A stretch of 64,000 bases of DNA from Dryobates pubescens (Eukaryota > Chordata > Aves > Piciformes > Picidae), in assembly GCF_014839835.1 (NCBI RefSeq), contig NC_071646.1, positions 7,929,487 through 7,993,486 on the forward strand. Direction: 5' to 3'. The stretch's first letter is position 1; the number at the start of each line of letters is the position of its first letter. Of the stretch, positions 1-13,300 are shown one piece after another. Under the pieces are notes generated by a model that was not told the origin of the DNA, made no database searches, and saw only the letters and a list, made by a program, of their open reading frames with translations. The position numbers and the translations under genes are program-made.

Positions 1-167
1 GAAGCTTTGTGCCGGTGCGGCTGGCGCCGAGCAGGAGCGCGCAGGGCCGGAGCCGAGCGCCCAGCGCTGCCCTCGGTGCAGCTCGAACCAAACTTCGCTG
101 ATTTGAGCCAAGATCTTGTCCAGAACCTGGAGAGACTCTCACCGCTGCGGGCGGTGGCTGTCGCGGG
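1..167. other. CpG-rich stretch at the left edge, unassigned
   Basis: Unlike its surroundings, it is rich in CpG (GGCGCCGAGCAGGAGCGCGC and similar) and ends where a CR1 begins. It could be the edge of a CpG island or an untranslated exon of a gene to the left. No recognisable protein or splice junction can be supported. Confidence 0.35.
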
Positions 168-935
168 TGACACAACATTGGGTGGCAGCGTCGGTCTGGA
201 GGGCTCTGCAGAGGCAGCTGGCCGGGCTGCATCCATGGCTGGGGTTAACAAAGCCAAGAGCTGGGTGCTGCTCCTGGGTCACAGCCACCCCATGAGGGCT
301 CCAGGCTTGGGGCAGTGGCTGGAAATCACCCCGCAGAAAAGGCCCTGGGGGTGCTGGTTGACAGCAGCTGAAGATGAGCCAGCAGTGCCCAGGTGGCCAT
401 GAAGGCCAGCAGCAGCCTGGCCTGGATCAGTAGCGGTGTGGGCAGCAGGAGCAGGGCAGGGATTGTGCTCCTGTGCTGGGCACTGCTGAGGCTGCACCTC
501 GAATACTTGTTTTCAGTTCTGGGTCCCTCACTCCAAGAAGGACATTGAGGGCTGGAGCAGGGCCAGGGAAAGGCAACAGGGCTGGGGAGGAGCAGCTGAG
601 GGCGCTGGGGGTGTTGAGCCTGGAGGAGGCTGAAGGAGACCTCATTGCTCTCTGCAGCTCCTGAGAGGAGGCTGGAGCCAGGTGGGGGTTGGGCTCTGCT
701 CCCTAGTCACAAGTGATAGGAGAGGAAATGTCCTGAAATTGTGCCAGGGGAGGGTTAGGTTGGAGAGGGGCAAAATTACTGTGCTGCAAGAGTGGTCAGG
801 GCTTGGCAGAGGCTGCCCGGGGAGGTGGTGGAGTCCCCATGCCTGAGGTGATCAAGAAAGGTGTGGCCATGGTGGGGTTGGGTTGTTGGACTGGATGCTC
901 TCAGAGGGCTTTGCCAACCCAAGCCAATTCGGTGA
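168..935 (+). mobile_element. CR1 LINE, 5'-truncated
   Basis: Begins in the CR1 ORF2 tail (GGGTGACACAACATTGGGTG, then AACAAAGCCAAGAGCTGGGT) and runs through the 3' part to GGCTTTGCCAACCCAAGCCA. It is fairly diverged and is joined abruptly to a CpG-rich stretch on its left. Confidence 0.85.
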
Positions 936-2898
936 AGTCACAGCCACATGTGGCTCCCAACCACAGGAGCAACAAATGATTCAGGTCCAAGCCCCTCAGG
1001 TGGTTCCATCCACTGGAAGCTGCCACCAGCCACAGCCCCTGGCCACATCAGTCCTGGAGCCTTTGGTTGTTCCCCTGTACCACTGAACACTTTCCACATG
1101 GACTGCTTTGTGGAAGGAGGAAGCTGTCAGCTGTGAGAACTTCTTGCCCTCAGAATACAAAACAAGAGACACCCAGAGCACAGCTGAGGGTGAGGAGCCT
1201 CATTCTTACAAATGGAGGAGGAAGGTAAAAAGGGAACTGCTTTTGTGGGGTGCATCTGTGCAGAGAATGGCAGAGGGAGGGCAGCTCCACTCTGCCCAGC
1301 AGCCCTGGAGCCTTTCCAGCTGCAAGCCTGGAGCCGAGCAGGACAATCGCTGGGGCTGCTGGACAGCCCTGGCACAGCAGCACTGTGCTGCCCAGGGCAC
1401 AGACAAGGAACATGCCCTGAGCCCAGCAGCGTGGCCCCATTCCTCATGCCAAGGGCTCAGAGGCCATGCTCAGGCAGGGAAGGTGCCAGGTGTGTGCTGG
1501 GCACTGGCCTCACAGCACTTTCTGTCAGCACCAAGGGCTGAGCTCTGCTGAGGGAGAGGATCTGGCTGGGACCACAGCTTGCAGCAGGAGTGTGACTCCT
1601 GGGACCTAAGAGCCAAGCTCCTGTCCCCAGAGCCCTGGGGACATCCCATCCCCTGGGAGCATCCCCTGGGAGCATCCCAACTTCCATGAGCTCTGGAAGA
1701 AGCTCCTGCCATCTTCTTTGCACCTACAGCTGCCAAGGCCTTGGACAAAAGCAGCAGCAAGTTCAGGCAGAAACCTCGAAGCCTGCCTGTGAAATGCACC
1801 AGGCCTGCTGGTTTGTGCTTTCATCTCACACCAAGGAAAGCTCCACTATAAATCAACTACCTCACATCACAGTCTGGAGAGAACCTGAGCTGCTCATTCA
1901 CCTTCAAACAGCTGCTCTGCATCACATCCCAACCTCCAGGGTCTCCAGCACAGAGGAGAACATCTTGAGCAACACTACTTTTGTGACTTTGGGTCTGACA
2001 GTTTCCCCAGGAGCTTCAAGGATGCTTAAACAGCAGTGGCTGCTGGTGTGCAGCAGGGAAAAGCTTTTTGGTAGCAACTCCCTGAGGACTTGTTCTGTCA
2101 GGGCTGGAAGGACCACGTTTAGCAGGACCATTTCTGCTGATACAATCACACACAAATGCCTCCTGAGGGATTCTGATGGGAAAAAATACTCCAGACACAG
2201 ATGCTTTAACTGGGAAGTTATGATGGGGGAGGAAAAGCACTTGCTACAGAGATCTAATGGTTAGCAGAGCAGGGAGAACAAGACATAACCCAGGGATAAA
2301 AAGCAGGTGCCTTGAAGGGAGGGTGAGGTGGCTCAGGTCTGGGTAAGATGGAGATTTAAGGCAAGGAGTAAGCCCCGGAGGGTCTTTCTTGCCCATCAGG
2401 CTTCTTGTCTTCCCAGCTTGCTCCCTGCTGGTGGAAGTGCTCCACAAACACAGACCTCTGCTCCCTGCCTTCTCTTGGATCCAGCCTCCTCCTGCTGTGA
2501 CATCTGCAGTGTTTGCTGTGTCCAGGGGATTAACGTGGCACAGTTCTGTCTGGCTTAGAAATCAACAGCTCAGGGTTCTGGGATGAATTCCCCAAGCACT
2601 ACAGGAGCACGAACTGCAGAAAGGAAAGCAGATTTCACTGGGCTGGAAGGAGGCTGCAGGAATTCCTCCTTCATGGTTCAGCTGAGTGTCATTAATTAAA
2701 GCCTTTTATTAGAGAGGCTTTCTTCAAGCCTGTTGTATTTGTTCCCAGGGAGCAGCAGTTCCCCATTTGCTGCTGCTCAGTATTGTACCCAAGAGACACA
2801 GCAGATGCTGGCCTGGCAGGGACTGAGCAGAGACAGCAAGGAATGAAGGATCTCTTGGCCCAAGGAGAGGAGCATCAAAACCTCTTGACTGAAGCTCA

Positions 2899-3205
2899 GT
2901 CACAGAATGGTTTGGGTTGGAAGGGACCTCCAGGGCTCATCCAGACCAACCCTATCTGCACTCAGCAGGGACATCCTCCACCAGATCAGGTTGCTCAGAG
3001 CCCTGTCCAGCCTCACCTGGCCTCAACCCCCTCCCTGGGCAACCTGTTCCAATGTTAGAGCAGCCTCCTGGTGCAGACCTTGCTCCTCACATCCAATCTC
3101 AATCTGCTCTGCTCCAGGTTGAAGCCATTACCCCTGGGCCTGTCCCTGCAGGCCTTTGGGAACAGTCCTTCTGCATCCTTCTTGTAGCCTCTTCAGGTAC
3201 TGGGA
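2899..3205 (-). mobile_element. CR1 LINE 3' fragment
   Basis: Reads inward from TCACAGAATGGTTTGGGTTG, the reverse complement of the CR1 3' end, through GGGCAACCTGTTCCAATG. Confidence 0.9.
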
Positions 3206-3554
3206 TGTGGCTCTCAGGTGCTCACTGGGCCAGGGATTTTTCCTTGGCAGTTCCTCCACCCCCCCCTCACACAACTCCCAGCTGTGAGCTCCATCCAGAG
3301 TCCTTCAGTCACATCACTGTCCCTTGCCACACTGCCCCAGCACAGCTTTCTCCACTTAGCATTTGCTTGCAGAACTCCAACCACCCTGTAGGGACATTTA
3401 GCTCATCCTAGTTTGTGTTTTCTTGGAGGGGAACCAGCCTGGGTGCAGCCTGGCCTCCCCCTCCCTCTCCTGCAGTGGCCATCACCCCTCTGGAGCACCT
3501 TCAGGTCCACAGGGACTTGCTTGCAGTTCTTTGACCCAGACACTGGGAAAATAA

Positions 3555-3952
3555 ATGGAGGGAGCTGAACATCTTCCTTATGAGGAGAGCCTGAGGGAGC
3601 TGAGGCTCCCCAGTGTGGAGAGGAGGAGCCTGAGGGTGACCTCATCAGTGTTTATGTGGAGGGTGAGTGCTGGGGGGATGGAGTCAGGCTCTGCTTGGGG
3701 ATGCCTGGTGGCAGGACAGGGGGCAGTGAGTGGAAGTTGAGGCATAGAAGGTCCATGTGGACATGAGAAAATGTTTTTCCCTGTGAGGCTGCCAGAGCCT
3801 GGAGCAGGCTGCCCAGGGGGGCTGTGGAGTCTCCCTCTCTGGAGATACTCAAACCCCACCTGGCTGTGTTCCTGTGGGGCCTGCTCATGGTGCTCCTGCT
3901 CTGGACTGGATGAGCTTTTGAGGTCCCTTCCAGCCCCTCACATCCTGTGAAT
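3555..3952 (+). mobile_element. CR1 LINE 3' fragment
   Basis: From TATGAGGAGAGCCTGAGGGA to TGAGGTCCCTTCCAGCCCCT. Same subfamily as the copies at 7890 and 38590 (GTGATGCCCA/CTTGGGGATG block). Confidence 0.88.
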
Positions 3953-4439
3953 TCCTCCTTTGTTTCTCCCCCCTTCTGTACCTGCTCAGGCTCCCCAGAC
4001 CACCCTTCCCCCCAGGAGAGGGCTGGCTGCCAGCTCACACAGCACTGCCCAGGGAGTCAGCACTAACTCAGACTGGTGACTGGTCACATCCCCTCTGCTC
4101 CCAGGCACACACAGGGCTGTGAACCCCAGTGCTGAGAAGGGGCAGTCCTGACAGGGAGCAGCCAGCCAGGAGCAGGCTCCTTCCATCCCCCAGCCTGCAG
4201 TCTGCTCAGTTTCATCCCACAGCAAAGGCTCCAACTGCAGCCAGGCCCCTGGCACCCACAGAGTGCTGCTTGCATCAGCCTCAGACAACAGGAGATGAGC
4301 TTTAGGAGAGGCTCTGCCCTGGCCCTCCAAGCAGGCAGAAGGGATCTGCACTTTCAGCACTGCAAGGCTAAACTGCTCCTAGAGGCTCCACCGGCAGCAG
4401 CAAGGTCAGGAGAGATGCTGACATGCCCCAGGCTTCAGT

Positions 4440-5320
4440 GCAGCAGTAGCTGGAGGAGATCCTGGCCCTGAGTCAATGTCTTTATCAAGGACCTGGAGCA
4501 GGGGACTGAGTGCACCCTCAGCAAGCTCCTGCTGATACCAAGCTCCTGCCAGGCTGTGCTGCCCTCCAACAGGAGCTGCACAGGCAGAGAGCTGGCTGCA
4601 GGCAAACCTCAGGAGGATCAGCAAGGACAAGTGCAGGGTCCTGCATCTGGGGAGGAACAGCACCAGGCACCAGCACAGGTCAGGCAATGCCCTGCTGGAA
4701 GGCAGCTCCATGGAGAAAGACCTTGGAGTGCTGCTGGGACAGCAATGTGCCCTGGGGGCCAAGAGAGCCCATGGGATCCTGGGGGGGCAGCAAAAATGTG
4801 GCCGGCAGGGCTGGGGAAGTTCTGCTCCCCCTCTGCTCTGCCCTGCTGAGCACAGCTGCAATCCTGTGTCCAGTTCAAGAGAGACAGAGAGCTGCTGGAG
4901 AGAGTCCAAGGGACAGCCACAAGGATGCTTAGGGGACTTGAGCATCTCCCCTGTGAAGAGAGACTGAGGGCCCTGGGGCTGTTTAGTCTGAGAGGGATCT
5001 GACCAATGTCTGTCCATAGCTGAGGGCTGGGGGGCAAGGGGAGGGGGCCAAGCTTTTTTCAGTGGTGCACAGTATTAAGACAAAGAAACAGGGACAAGCT
5101 GGAACAGAGATTTCACCTCAACATGAGGAGAAACTTCTTTGGTGTGAGGGTGCTGGAGCCTGGAGCAGGCTGCCCAGAGAGGCTGTGGAGTCTCCTGCTC
5201 TGGAGCCTTCCAAACCCACCTGGATGCATCCCTGTGCAGACTCCCCTGGGGGATCCTGCTCTGGCAGGGTCATTGGAATCAATCTCTGGAGGTCCCTTCC
5301 AACCTCTCACGTCCTGTGGG
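4440..5320 (+). mobile_element. CR1 LINE, about 0.9 kb
   Basis: Covers the end of the reverse-transcriptase ORF and the 3' UTR, ending GGTCCCTTCCAACCTCTCAC. An internal stretch matches the copy at 47565 (GGGGGCCAAGAGAGCC-type block). Confidence 0.88.
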
Positions 5321-7889
5321 AGTGGAAGGCCAAGAACTGGACCAAAAGCTGCCTGCAAACTCCACAAGTTATGGGCAGGTGAAACTCCACTGGAGTCAAA
5401 GCCTCATTTCATCAGCAGGGCCTGGCCTCATTAAAACTCTCCCTGCTCAGATGATCACAGCAGAGGGCAGGGAGGGAAAGATGCTGATCCTCTCAGCCCT
5501 TGTAAGAAAATAGGTTCCTGGGAACAAACAGATTTGGTAAGCAGAATCTGTGACAGATCAAACCAAACCAGTCTGCCTGGGCAAACCAGCAGCCTGCACC
5601 AACCTGCAGAGCTCTTTCCTCAGCAGGGCAGAGCCAGCAACGTGTCAGGCCTGGAGGAGGACTTGCACAGAGCAGCTGCAGGCTCTGCCTGCTGGACAGA
5701 AACCTGGATCACCGTGGGTGCAGCAGGCTGGGGACAGCTCCCAGGGGACTGAGTCTTGCTTTGATGCCCAGGCTGTCTCTCATTGTGTCCTGGCTGGCTG
5801 AGTCTCACCAGCATCGCTCTCGGCTGCAGACCTGGGTACTCTGAAGCAACTTTTGCTACAAGAGGAGCAGTGGTTCTGGTACAAAGATGCCCTGGTACCT
5901 TTTTGCCCGTCCTCCAGAAGCTGCACTCCATGCCCCTGCCCTGGCTCCACGTCTCCATGCAGCCTCCTGCACTCTGGGGAAGCCTCCCAAGCCCCCCCAG
6001 CTCTCAGCTCTTCAGCCTGGAGATGTCAGCCACAGGAAACCACGCAGAGGGGCCACGCCGAAGGGGGAGGCAGGAAATCTGAGCCTCCTTTGTGGACTAC
6101 AGCCGAGCTGGCTGAGGAGGGAAGTCCCCCAGCTGCAGGCAGCTCCTAGTGGGGACTATGTCAACAGCCAGGTAAAAACAGCTGCTGAGCATGTGGAGGA
6201 CTAAAGACCTCTGCTGAAAGGGGGCAGGTCCTCTGCAGCTGTGCAACTGCCTCCAGCATTGTTTTGATTAATAAAACTCTTCAAGCCCCATACCCTCTCA
6301 TTAGCCACTATTAAAGGCTTGAGCAAAGCCTTACTCCCAGTGCTGGGCCAGGCTGCCTGCCACAAGGCCGAGGATGAGCCAAGCCCAGGCGAGGAAGCTG
6401 CTGGGGAGGAGCTGTTCTCACGCCTCGCTGTGCTCCCGGGCAGCTGCTGACTCAGGCTGCAATCAGGGCTGTGCCTGCCTGCTCCTTGCATGCTGGTGGC
6501 AAAGGGCAGCAGCTGTGCCAGGCGGCACAGCCAGGGGCTGGCAGCGTTCTGGTGCAGTGTGGAGGCTGACAGGGGCCCAGTCATCACCTGAGCGCTTGGG
6601 CAGGCCACGGGGGTGAGGCTCCAGGGTTGGCTGTCTTACAGGTGTCTAAAACAGGTCAGAGAAGCCTCACCCTAAGATCCCTTTACTTCTGCATTGACTG
6701 CACAGGGAGCCTCCAGTGACTGCTGCAGGTCCAGACCTTGGGGCCTGGGAAAGTGGAGCCCACTGCAGAGCCCTGGTGGCAGCAGAGCAGCCTGGCAGTG
6801 CCACGATGCACAAAGCCACCAAGGGTCTCCTCCTCAGAAGTGAAGGTGCAGCCTTCCCACCCCTGAGCCCTCTGCTGCAGCACACCAGACAGCACCACCA
6901 CTGCTCCCCCCAGAGCAGCTGCACCCAGCTGTGGTTTCTGCACAGGGTGAGCAGAAGCAGTGCTAAACCTCTTCCTCTGCTGCCAGGCCTGCGGAGCTCA
7001 GTGCCGGTGGCGACACCTGGCACCAGCCCTGCTCCCCACAGCACAGGGCCCCAGCAGCAGCTGCTTTTGCAGAGTGTTTCATTACCAAATGCTGCTGCTA
7101 GTTACCAGTTTCCTGCCTCTGCTGCAGCTGGAACCCTCTCAGTCCCCCAGACATGCTCCAGGCTTCAGTGGCTTTCAGACACAGCAGGGGAGAAGAGAGG
7201 CAAGGAGGAGACTTCATGAGCGAGTGCCAGAGCACAGGATTCAGGGGACCTTGTGCTCAGGTAGCCTGCAGCTGTGTTCAGGAGGGATTTACCTACCCAG
7301 GCCAAACAGAGACTGCCCAACCCCCCCCCCAGCAAGCTGCTTTCCAGGCTTCAAATGGCAAATATGGACAAAGACATCCAGGTCCTGGTGGATCACTACA
7401 GTAGACTAAAACCCTGCAGCCCAGGTGGAACAGAGAAGGAATCAGAACATAAAGAGCCTGGGTTTAAACCACTGCCAGTCACTGATGAGGCCACATCAAA
7501 ACTGCTTCTGGAAGGGATTTGAAGCTGCACAAACAGCTGCAGATGGCTCAGGCATGCTGGGGAACCTGAGAGAGCTCAGGAAGCAAGGCAGAGAAATCCT
7601 GATGACAAAGGTCCCAGAGTCAGCAAAGCAAAGGTGGTAAGAAGCCACATGAATCACTGCAGGCAGTGGGGCAGCAGCTGGGAGATGGCACAGGTTTAAA
7701 GCCAGCTGGGCAGCCAGAAGGCATTCAGAGGGGACAGGAAGTGATTGAACAGCCTGGCAGTGGAAAGAACTTGGGAGATCTACAGTCAAGCAACTACCAA
7801 AGCACACAGAGCTCAGGCCCTCAGAGTACCAGATCCTGAGGGAATTCCCAAAGGAAACTTGGCTTACTGTGCTCCTCTGGAAGCACAAA

Positions 7890-8212
7890 CAGCTGCTGAA
7901 GGTGGTGTCCAGGGTGAGTGCCAAGAGGCTGGAGCCAGGCTCTGCTCAGTGATGCCCAATGCCAGCACAAGGGGCAGTGGTGGAAGCTGAGGCAGAGGAA
8001 GTGCCATGGGAACAGGAGGAAAAATGTTGTCCCTGTGAGGGTGCCAGAGCCTGGAGCAGGCTGCCCAGGGAGGATGTGGAGTCTCCTCTGGAGCCTTTCC
8101 AAACCCACCTGGATGTGTTCCTGGGTGACCTGCCCTGGGTGACCCTGCCCTGGCAGGGGCTTGGGCTGGATGATCCCTTCCAGCCCCTAACACTCTGTGA
8201 TTTCAATGTCTG
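7890..8212 (+). mobile_element. CR1 LINE 3' fragment
   Basis: From AGCTGCTGAAGGTGGTGTCC-like sequence to GGATGATCCCTTCCAGCCCC. Confidence 0.87.
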
Positions 8213-9284
8213 CAGCAGACTGCAGAGCATCTTTCACAAGGAAGACTGAACAAGAAAAGCTTCCCAGTGACCACAGGTAGCAGGAGGAGGATTGCTCTTG
8301 ATCTGCCAGACCTGCAATTAGCCCAAAAGGCTGGATCAGCACCGGGGTGCTTTGGAGAAGTGCCTGCAATAAGCACAGGAGTGTTTGATACAGCCCATGG
8401 AAAGTAAACAAGCTCTACATCAACATGCAGCCACCAGGCTGCCCCACTCAGCCTCAGCAGGCAAATCTAACACATGCAGCCACTCAGCAGACATGAGATG
8501 CTTGCAGGCAGTGAAGATAATGAAGGCTGTGCACATATGCTGCCAGAGACAAAGCTGGGACTCAGCACACTGTTGATATCTGCAACAGCAGTGAACAAGG
8601 AGAGAAACAGACAGGGGATTGGAAAATAGAGAGGAAGATAAACACTAAACAGCCAAATGTAAAACAAGAAACAGCAGAGTGCTCTGCTCAGCACTGCCAG
8701 AGCTGAACTGCTGCCTGAGTGAGGAGGGGAGGCAGGGAGCAGAGCCCCTGGGTGCCACATGTGCTGACTGCCAGGCACCAGCAGCATCTGCAACAGCACC
8801 GCTGGACAATGGCAGAGGCTGCTCTCTGATGTGCTCTGGGACGTGACTGGGACACTTCCAGGCCTCCATCCACATGCTTCTGTTCCACACAAGCACTCCA
8901 TGCAAGTTGGGAGGAACAAAGGCAGAAAGCATTGTGTCCCCAGTCAGCAGAGCACAGCCCAGCTCCGCGGACTCCCTGCAGCTGATCCGGGGCACCCCAC
9001 GGCCCCTGAGCCCCACTCCAGCACCCAGCTGAGCCCACACTGAGCCAGCAAAGCCAAAGCCAGGCCCCTTCTTCCCCCAGGATGCCAGTTTCACACAAAC
9101 CTTGGTGCCAGAGGCAGTGTAGGAGCAAACACACAACTGCATGGGTGAGAACAGGGGGAGGGCTGGGGTGGCAGCAAGCAGCAGCTCAGCTGGTTTCAGA
9201 GCAGCCCCAGACACAACTCAGAGCAGCCCTGCTTGGGACACAGCTCTGAGTTTGTGCAGTTACAGCAGATCAGCTCCAGAGCTG

Positions 9285-9750
9285 CTGGAGAAAGCACTGG
9301 CTGGCTGGGCCCAAAGAGCAGTGCCCAATGCAGTCAAATCCAGCTGGTGGCTGGGCACAAGTGGTGTTCCTCAGGGCTCAGTGTTGGGGCCACTTCGATT
9401 TGACATCTTCACTGAGGGCAAGGATAGAGTGGTCAGCAGGAGGCTGGCAGACAGCACCAAGCTGGGTGGCTGTGCTGATCTGCACCAGGGCAGGGAGGCT
9501 CTGCAGGGGCTTGGGCAGATTGGATCCATGGTCAATGAGCTTCAACGAGGCCAAGAGCCAGGTCCTGCACCTGGGCCACAACCACCCCAAGCAACACTGC
9601 AGGCCTGGGGCAGTGTGGCTGGGAAGGGTCTGGCACAAAGGGTCCTGGGGGTACTCAGGGACAAGCAGCTGAAGAGGAGCCAGCAGTGCCCAGGTGGCCA
9701 AGAGAGCCAAAGGCCTCCTGGCTGGGATCAGCAATGCCACAGCAGCTACC
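9285..9750 (+). mobile_element. CR1 LINE, reverse-transcriptase region
   Basis: One frame shows the RT signature [19 protein letters not shown], followed by a degraded ADSTKLGG block where CR1 has ADDTKLGG. It ends before the usual 3' tail and is followed 25 bp later by an inverted CR1 tail. Confidence 0.9.
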
Positions 9751-9774
9751 CCAGAAAGAAGTCTCTCAGCTTAT

Positions 9775-9992
9775 AGAATCACAGAATGGTTTGAGTTGGA
9801 AGGGACCTGCAAAGCTCACCCAGGCCAACCCCCTGCAGCCAGCAGGGACATCCTCCACTGGAGCAGGTTGCCCAGAGCCCTGTCCAGGCTCACCTTGGAT
9901 ATCCCCAGGGATGGGGCCCAACCACCTCCCTGGGCAACCTGCTGCAGTGTTCCAGCAGCCTCCTGGTGCAGAACTTGTTCCTAAGCCTGAGC
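9775..9992 (-). mobile_element. CR1 LINE 3' fragment
   Basis: Begins AGAATCACAGAATGGTTTGA and includes the GGGCAACCTGCTGCAGTGTT block also seen at 48838. Confidence 0.9.
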
Positions 9993-10097
9993 ACTGACAG
10001 CCACCAACCTCAGAGGGTCCTTGAGAAGTTCACAGATTCACTGCAGGGCAAGAACAGCTTCTCAGGAAGTTTGAATTGCTTTGGAAAGATGAATTGG

Positions 10098-10545
10098 GGC
10101 AGCAAGGCTGGGGAGGGGTCTGGAGCACAGCCCTGGGAGGAGAGGCTGAGGGAGCTGGGGTTGCTTAGCCTGCAGAAGAGGAGGCTCAGGGGAGACCTTC
10201 TTTGCTCTCTGCAACTCCCTGAAGGGAGGTTGGAGCCAGGTAGGGGTTGGGCTCTTCTCCCAGGCTAGCAGCACCAGAACAAGAGGACACAGTTTCAAGC
10301 TGTGCCAGGGGAGGTTCAGGCTGGAGGCGAGGAAGAAATTCTTCCCAGCCAGAGAGATTGGCCCTGGGGATGTGCTGCCCAGGGAGGTGGTGGAATCCCC
10401 ATGCCTGGAGGTGTTTAGGAAGAGCCTGGCTGAGGCCCTTGGAGCCATGGTTGAGTTGCTCAGATGGTGCTGGGGGAGAGGTTGGACTGGATGGTCTCAA
10501 AGGTCTTTTCCAGCCTGGTTCATTCTATTCTATAAACTCAAGCCT
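10098..10545 (+). mobile_element. CR1 LINE 3' fragment
   Basis: From GAGGAGAGGCTGAGGGAGCT to CAGCCTGGTTCATTCTATTC. Same subfamily as 16,527 (opposite strand) and 38,163. Confidence 0.9.
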
Positions 10546-11389
10546 CTGAGAGGTAATTCTGGACCTAACACCTCAGGCCTTCAACAAGCACTTCAGAAAT
10601 GCACTGAATTCTAGCCCCCTGCTCCTTCTCTTCCTCCTCCTGATCCCCTTGCTGCTGCAGAATCCTGGGGCAGCTAGCTCAGAGCACAGGCAACTCCTCT
10701 GCAGATGTCCTGTTTGGGAAAGTGAATCTCAGACATGAGGCAGAGTCTGGGGGAGCCAGGAGCTCTCCATCCAGTGAAGGGAGCAGCAAGCTGGCTGCTG
10801 CTCAGGGCTCTGCAGAGACCAGCAGCAGCACCTCACCACTTCAGCCCTGAAGTGTTTAGAGAGTAAAGAGCTGCAGCCCTTCAGGACCTGCTGCACACAG
10901 GCCCTCAGCACCATACAGCAGCAGTTACACAGCAGCCATCACCTGCACAAGGTAACAAAGCTGCAGTGGGAGCAGCACTAATGCAACACACTGGGATGAC
11001 CTTCCTGGAGCTCTGACTGCATCCTCAGGGACAAGCTGAAGCCCTTAAGGTCTCCCAATTCTTTCCTCAGCTTCTCCATGACCATCTGACCTCCAGCCCC
11101 AATGCTGGAAAGAATTTCAAGGTCTCTGCTGCTTCTCCCAGCCTCAGACCCCACTCAGTTACTCAGCAGCACAATTACTGCTGCACACAGGGTCAAGATT
11201 GAGACCACTGCCACAGGCACTTCAAGATGTCACACAGGAAGCCTTGGGTGGCCTCAGAGCAGGACCAAACTCATCCAATGGGTGGAAGCACTTAAAGGGA
11301 CTACAACACTCTTCCTTACCCTAAGAGTAAGTCACTTAAGACTTCCTAAGTCCTCCTGCACTCCTGGACTGCATCACAAGAGCCAGTGA

Positions 11390-11908
11390 GGAGATTCTGC
11401 CACTTTGCTCTGAGACCTCACCTGGAGTACTGCATCCAGCTCTGGAGCCCTCAACACAGGAAGAACCTGGACCTGATAGAGAGGGTCCAGAGGAGGGCCA
11501 TGAAAATGCTCAGGGGCTTGGAGCAGCTCTGCTGTGGGGACAGGCTGAGGGAGCTGGGGCTGTTCAGTCTGAAGGAGAGAAGGCTCCAGGGAGACTTGAT
11601 AGCAGCCTGCCAGTACCTGAAGGGGCTACAAGAAGGCTCCAGAGGGACTGCTCCCAAAGGCCTGCAGGGACAGGACCAGGAGCAATGGCTTCAACCTAGA
11701 GCAGAGCAGATTGAGATTGGATGTAAGGAACAAGTTCTGCCCCAGGAGGCTGCTGGAACACTGCAAGAGGTTGAGGCTCCGTCCCTGGAGATATTCCAGG
11801 TGAGGCTGGAGAGGGCTCTGGGCAGCCTGACCCAGTGGAGGATGTCCCTGCTGGAGGAGCTTTGCAGGGCCCTTCCAGCCCAGACCCTTTCTGTGATTCT
11901 AATGATCT
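11390..11908 (+). mobile_element. CR1 LINE 3' fragment
   Basis: From GAGACCTCACCTGGAGTACT to CCTTTCTGTGATTCTAATGA. One frame stays open for 174 codons, a feature of the young-looking 3' ORF end and not evidence of a host gene. Confidence 0.9.
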
Positions 11909-12633
11909 AAGAATTAGGCAGATGTATTCCCTCCATGCTCCTGGAGCACTTCCTAGCCCCTCACACTGAGGGTTTCCAATTCTTCTTTTCTAGGGAACAA
12001 AGAATTTCACTTTTGTTGTGCCCCAGAGCAGGGAAAGCCAAACAATGCTGCAGAGAAACTGAAACGTGCTGCTGGGAGGGTAATAAATCCCTGAGGGAGC
12101 AGGACACTGCCACAGCAGCTAAGGTCTTTCAGGTTGCCCTGGCTTGCCACACAGAGCTGGCCATGGGAAGTGGGGGCTGCAGAAAGCCAGGAGCATGGAA
12201 TCACTGAAAAGCTCCACACAAGGCACCCCTTGGACTCTGACCCCTTCCACATCTATTTACTCTCCTCATATTCCTCAGCCTCTTGTCAGCCAGCACCCAC
12301 AGCACCTTCAGAGCAATGTCCTCTCTCCCACCTCACCATGCTCTCAATACTTCTCTCCATTACAGCCAGCTCAGCTACAAGTCTTTAATCCTCTTGCCCC
12401 ACTCTTAGATCTGTAGATCAAAGTCTTTGCACAGCCTGAAGTTGCAGCCAGCCCTCCCCCCCACAGTTCAGACTGAGACAGAGGGAAGGGATTGATCACT
12501 GCCACCTTGGCCCTGCACAGAGAACATCCCCAGAGCACTTCCAGTGCAGCTCTGCTGGAGGGTGGAAAATTGGTCCTCAGCTCTTGTTCAAAAGCCAAGT
12601 CCCTGCTTTCAGAGGTAAAAATCCCTCAAACAT

Positions 12634-13300
12634 GTCACAGAACCACAGCAGGGCTCAGGGTGGAAGGGACCTCAGAGCTCCTCTGCAACCTCCCTGCCAC
12701 TGGCAGGGACACCTCTCAGCTGGGCTCAGCTGCTCAGGGCCTCATCCAGCCTGGCCTTCAACACCCCCAGGCAGGAGGCAGCCACAGCCTCCCTGGGCAG
12801 CCAGTGCCAGAGTCTCAGCAGCCTCACACTGGAGAACTTCTTCCTCAGCTCCACTCTGACCCTGCTCTGCCTCAGCTCCAAACCCTTCCCCCTGGGCCTG
12901 GCTCAGACCCCCTCAGCCAAAGTCTCTCTGCAGCCTTCCTGCAGGATCCCTTCAGGTCCTGGCAGCAGCTCTGAGGTGCCCCTGGAGCCTTCTCCCCTGC
13001 AGGCTGCACAGCCCCAGCTCCCTCAGCCTGTGCTCCCAGCAGAGCTGCTCCAGCCCTGGCAGCATCTCTGTGGCCTCCTCTGGCCTCCCTCCAGCAGCTC
13101 TGTGTCCTTCTGCTGCTGGGGACAGCAGAGCTGGAGGCAGGATTGGAGGTGAGCAGGGCAGAGCCCAGGGGCAGGATCCCCTCTGCTGCCCTGCTGCCCA
13201 CCCTGCTCTGGCTGCAGCCCAGCACACAGCTGTCTGAGTGCTGCAGGAGGCACTGCTGGCTCCTGGGGAGCTGCTCAGCACCCAGCACCCCACAACTCTT
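12634..13300 (-). mobile_element. CR1 LINE, about 0.65 kb
   Basis: Begins CACAGAACCACAGCAGGGCT and shares the GCTCAGCTGCTCAGGGCCTC block with the copy at 33,018, so both belong to one subfamily. Confidence 0.88.

Noticed and set aside
1686-2264. 192-codon plus-strand frame as a possible novel protein
   Set aside because: No recognisable domain, no nearby promoter or splice sites that I can support, and low-complexity composition in places; kept only as unassigned intergenic DNA.
9141-9776. 211-codon frame as a possible gene
   Set aside because: Its recognisable part is CR1 reverse transcriptase (GVPQGSVLGP) in a truncated LINE.
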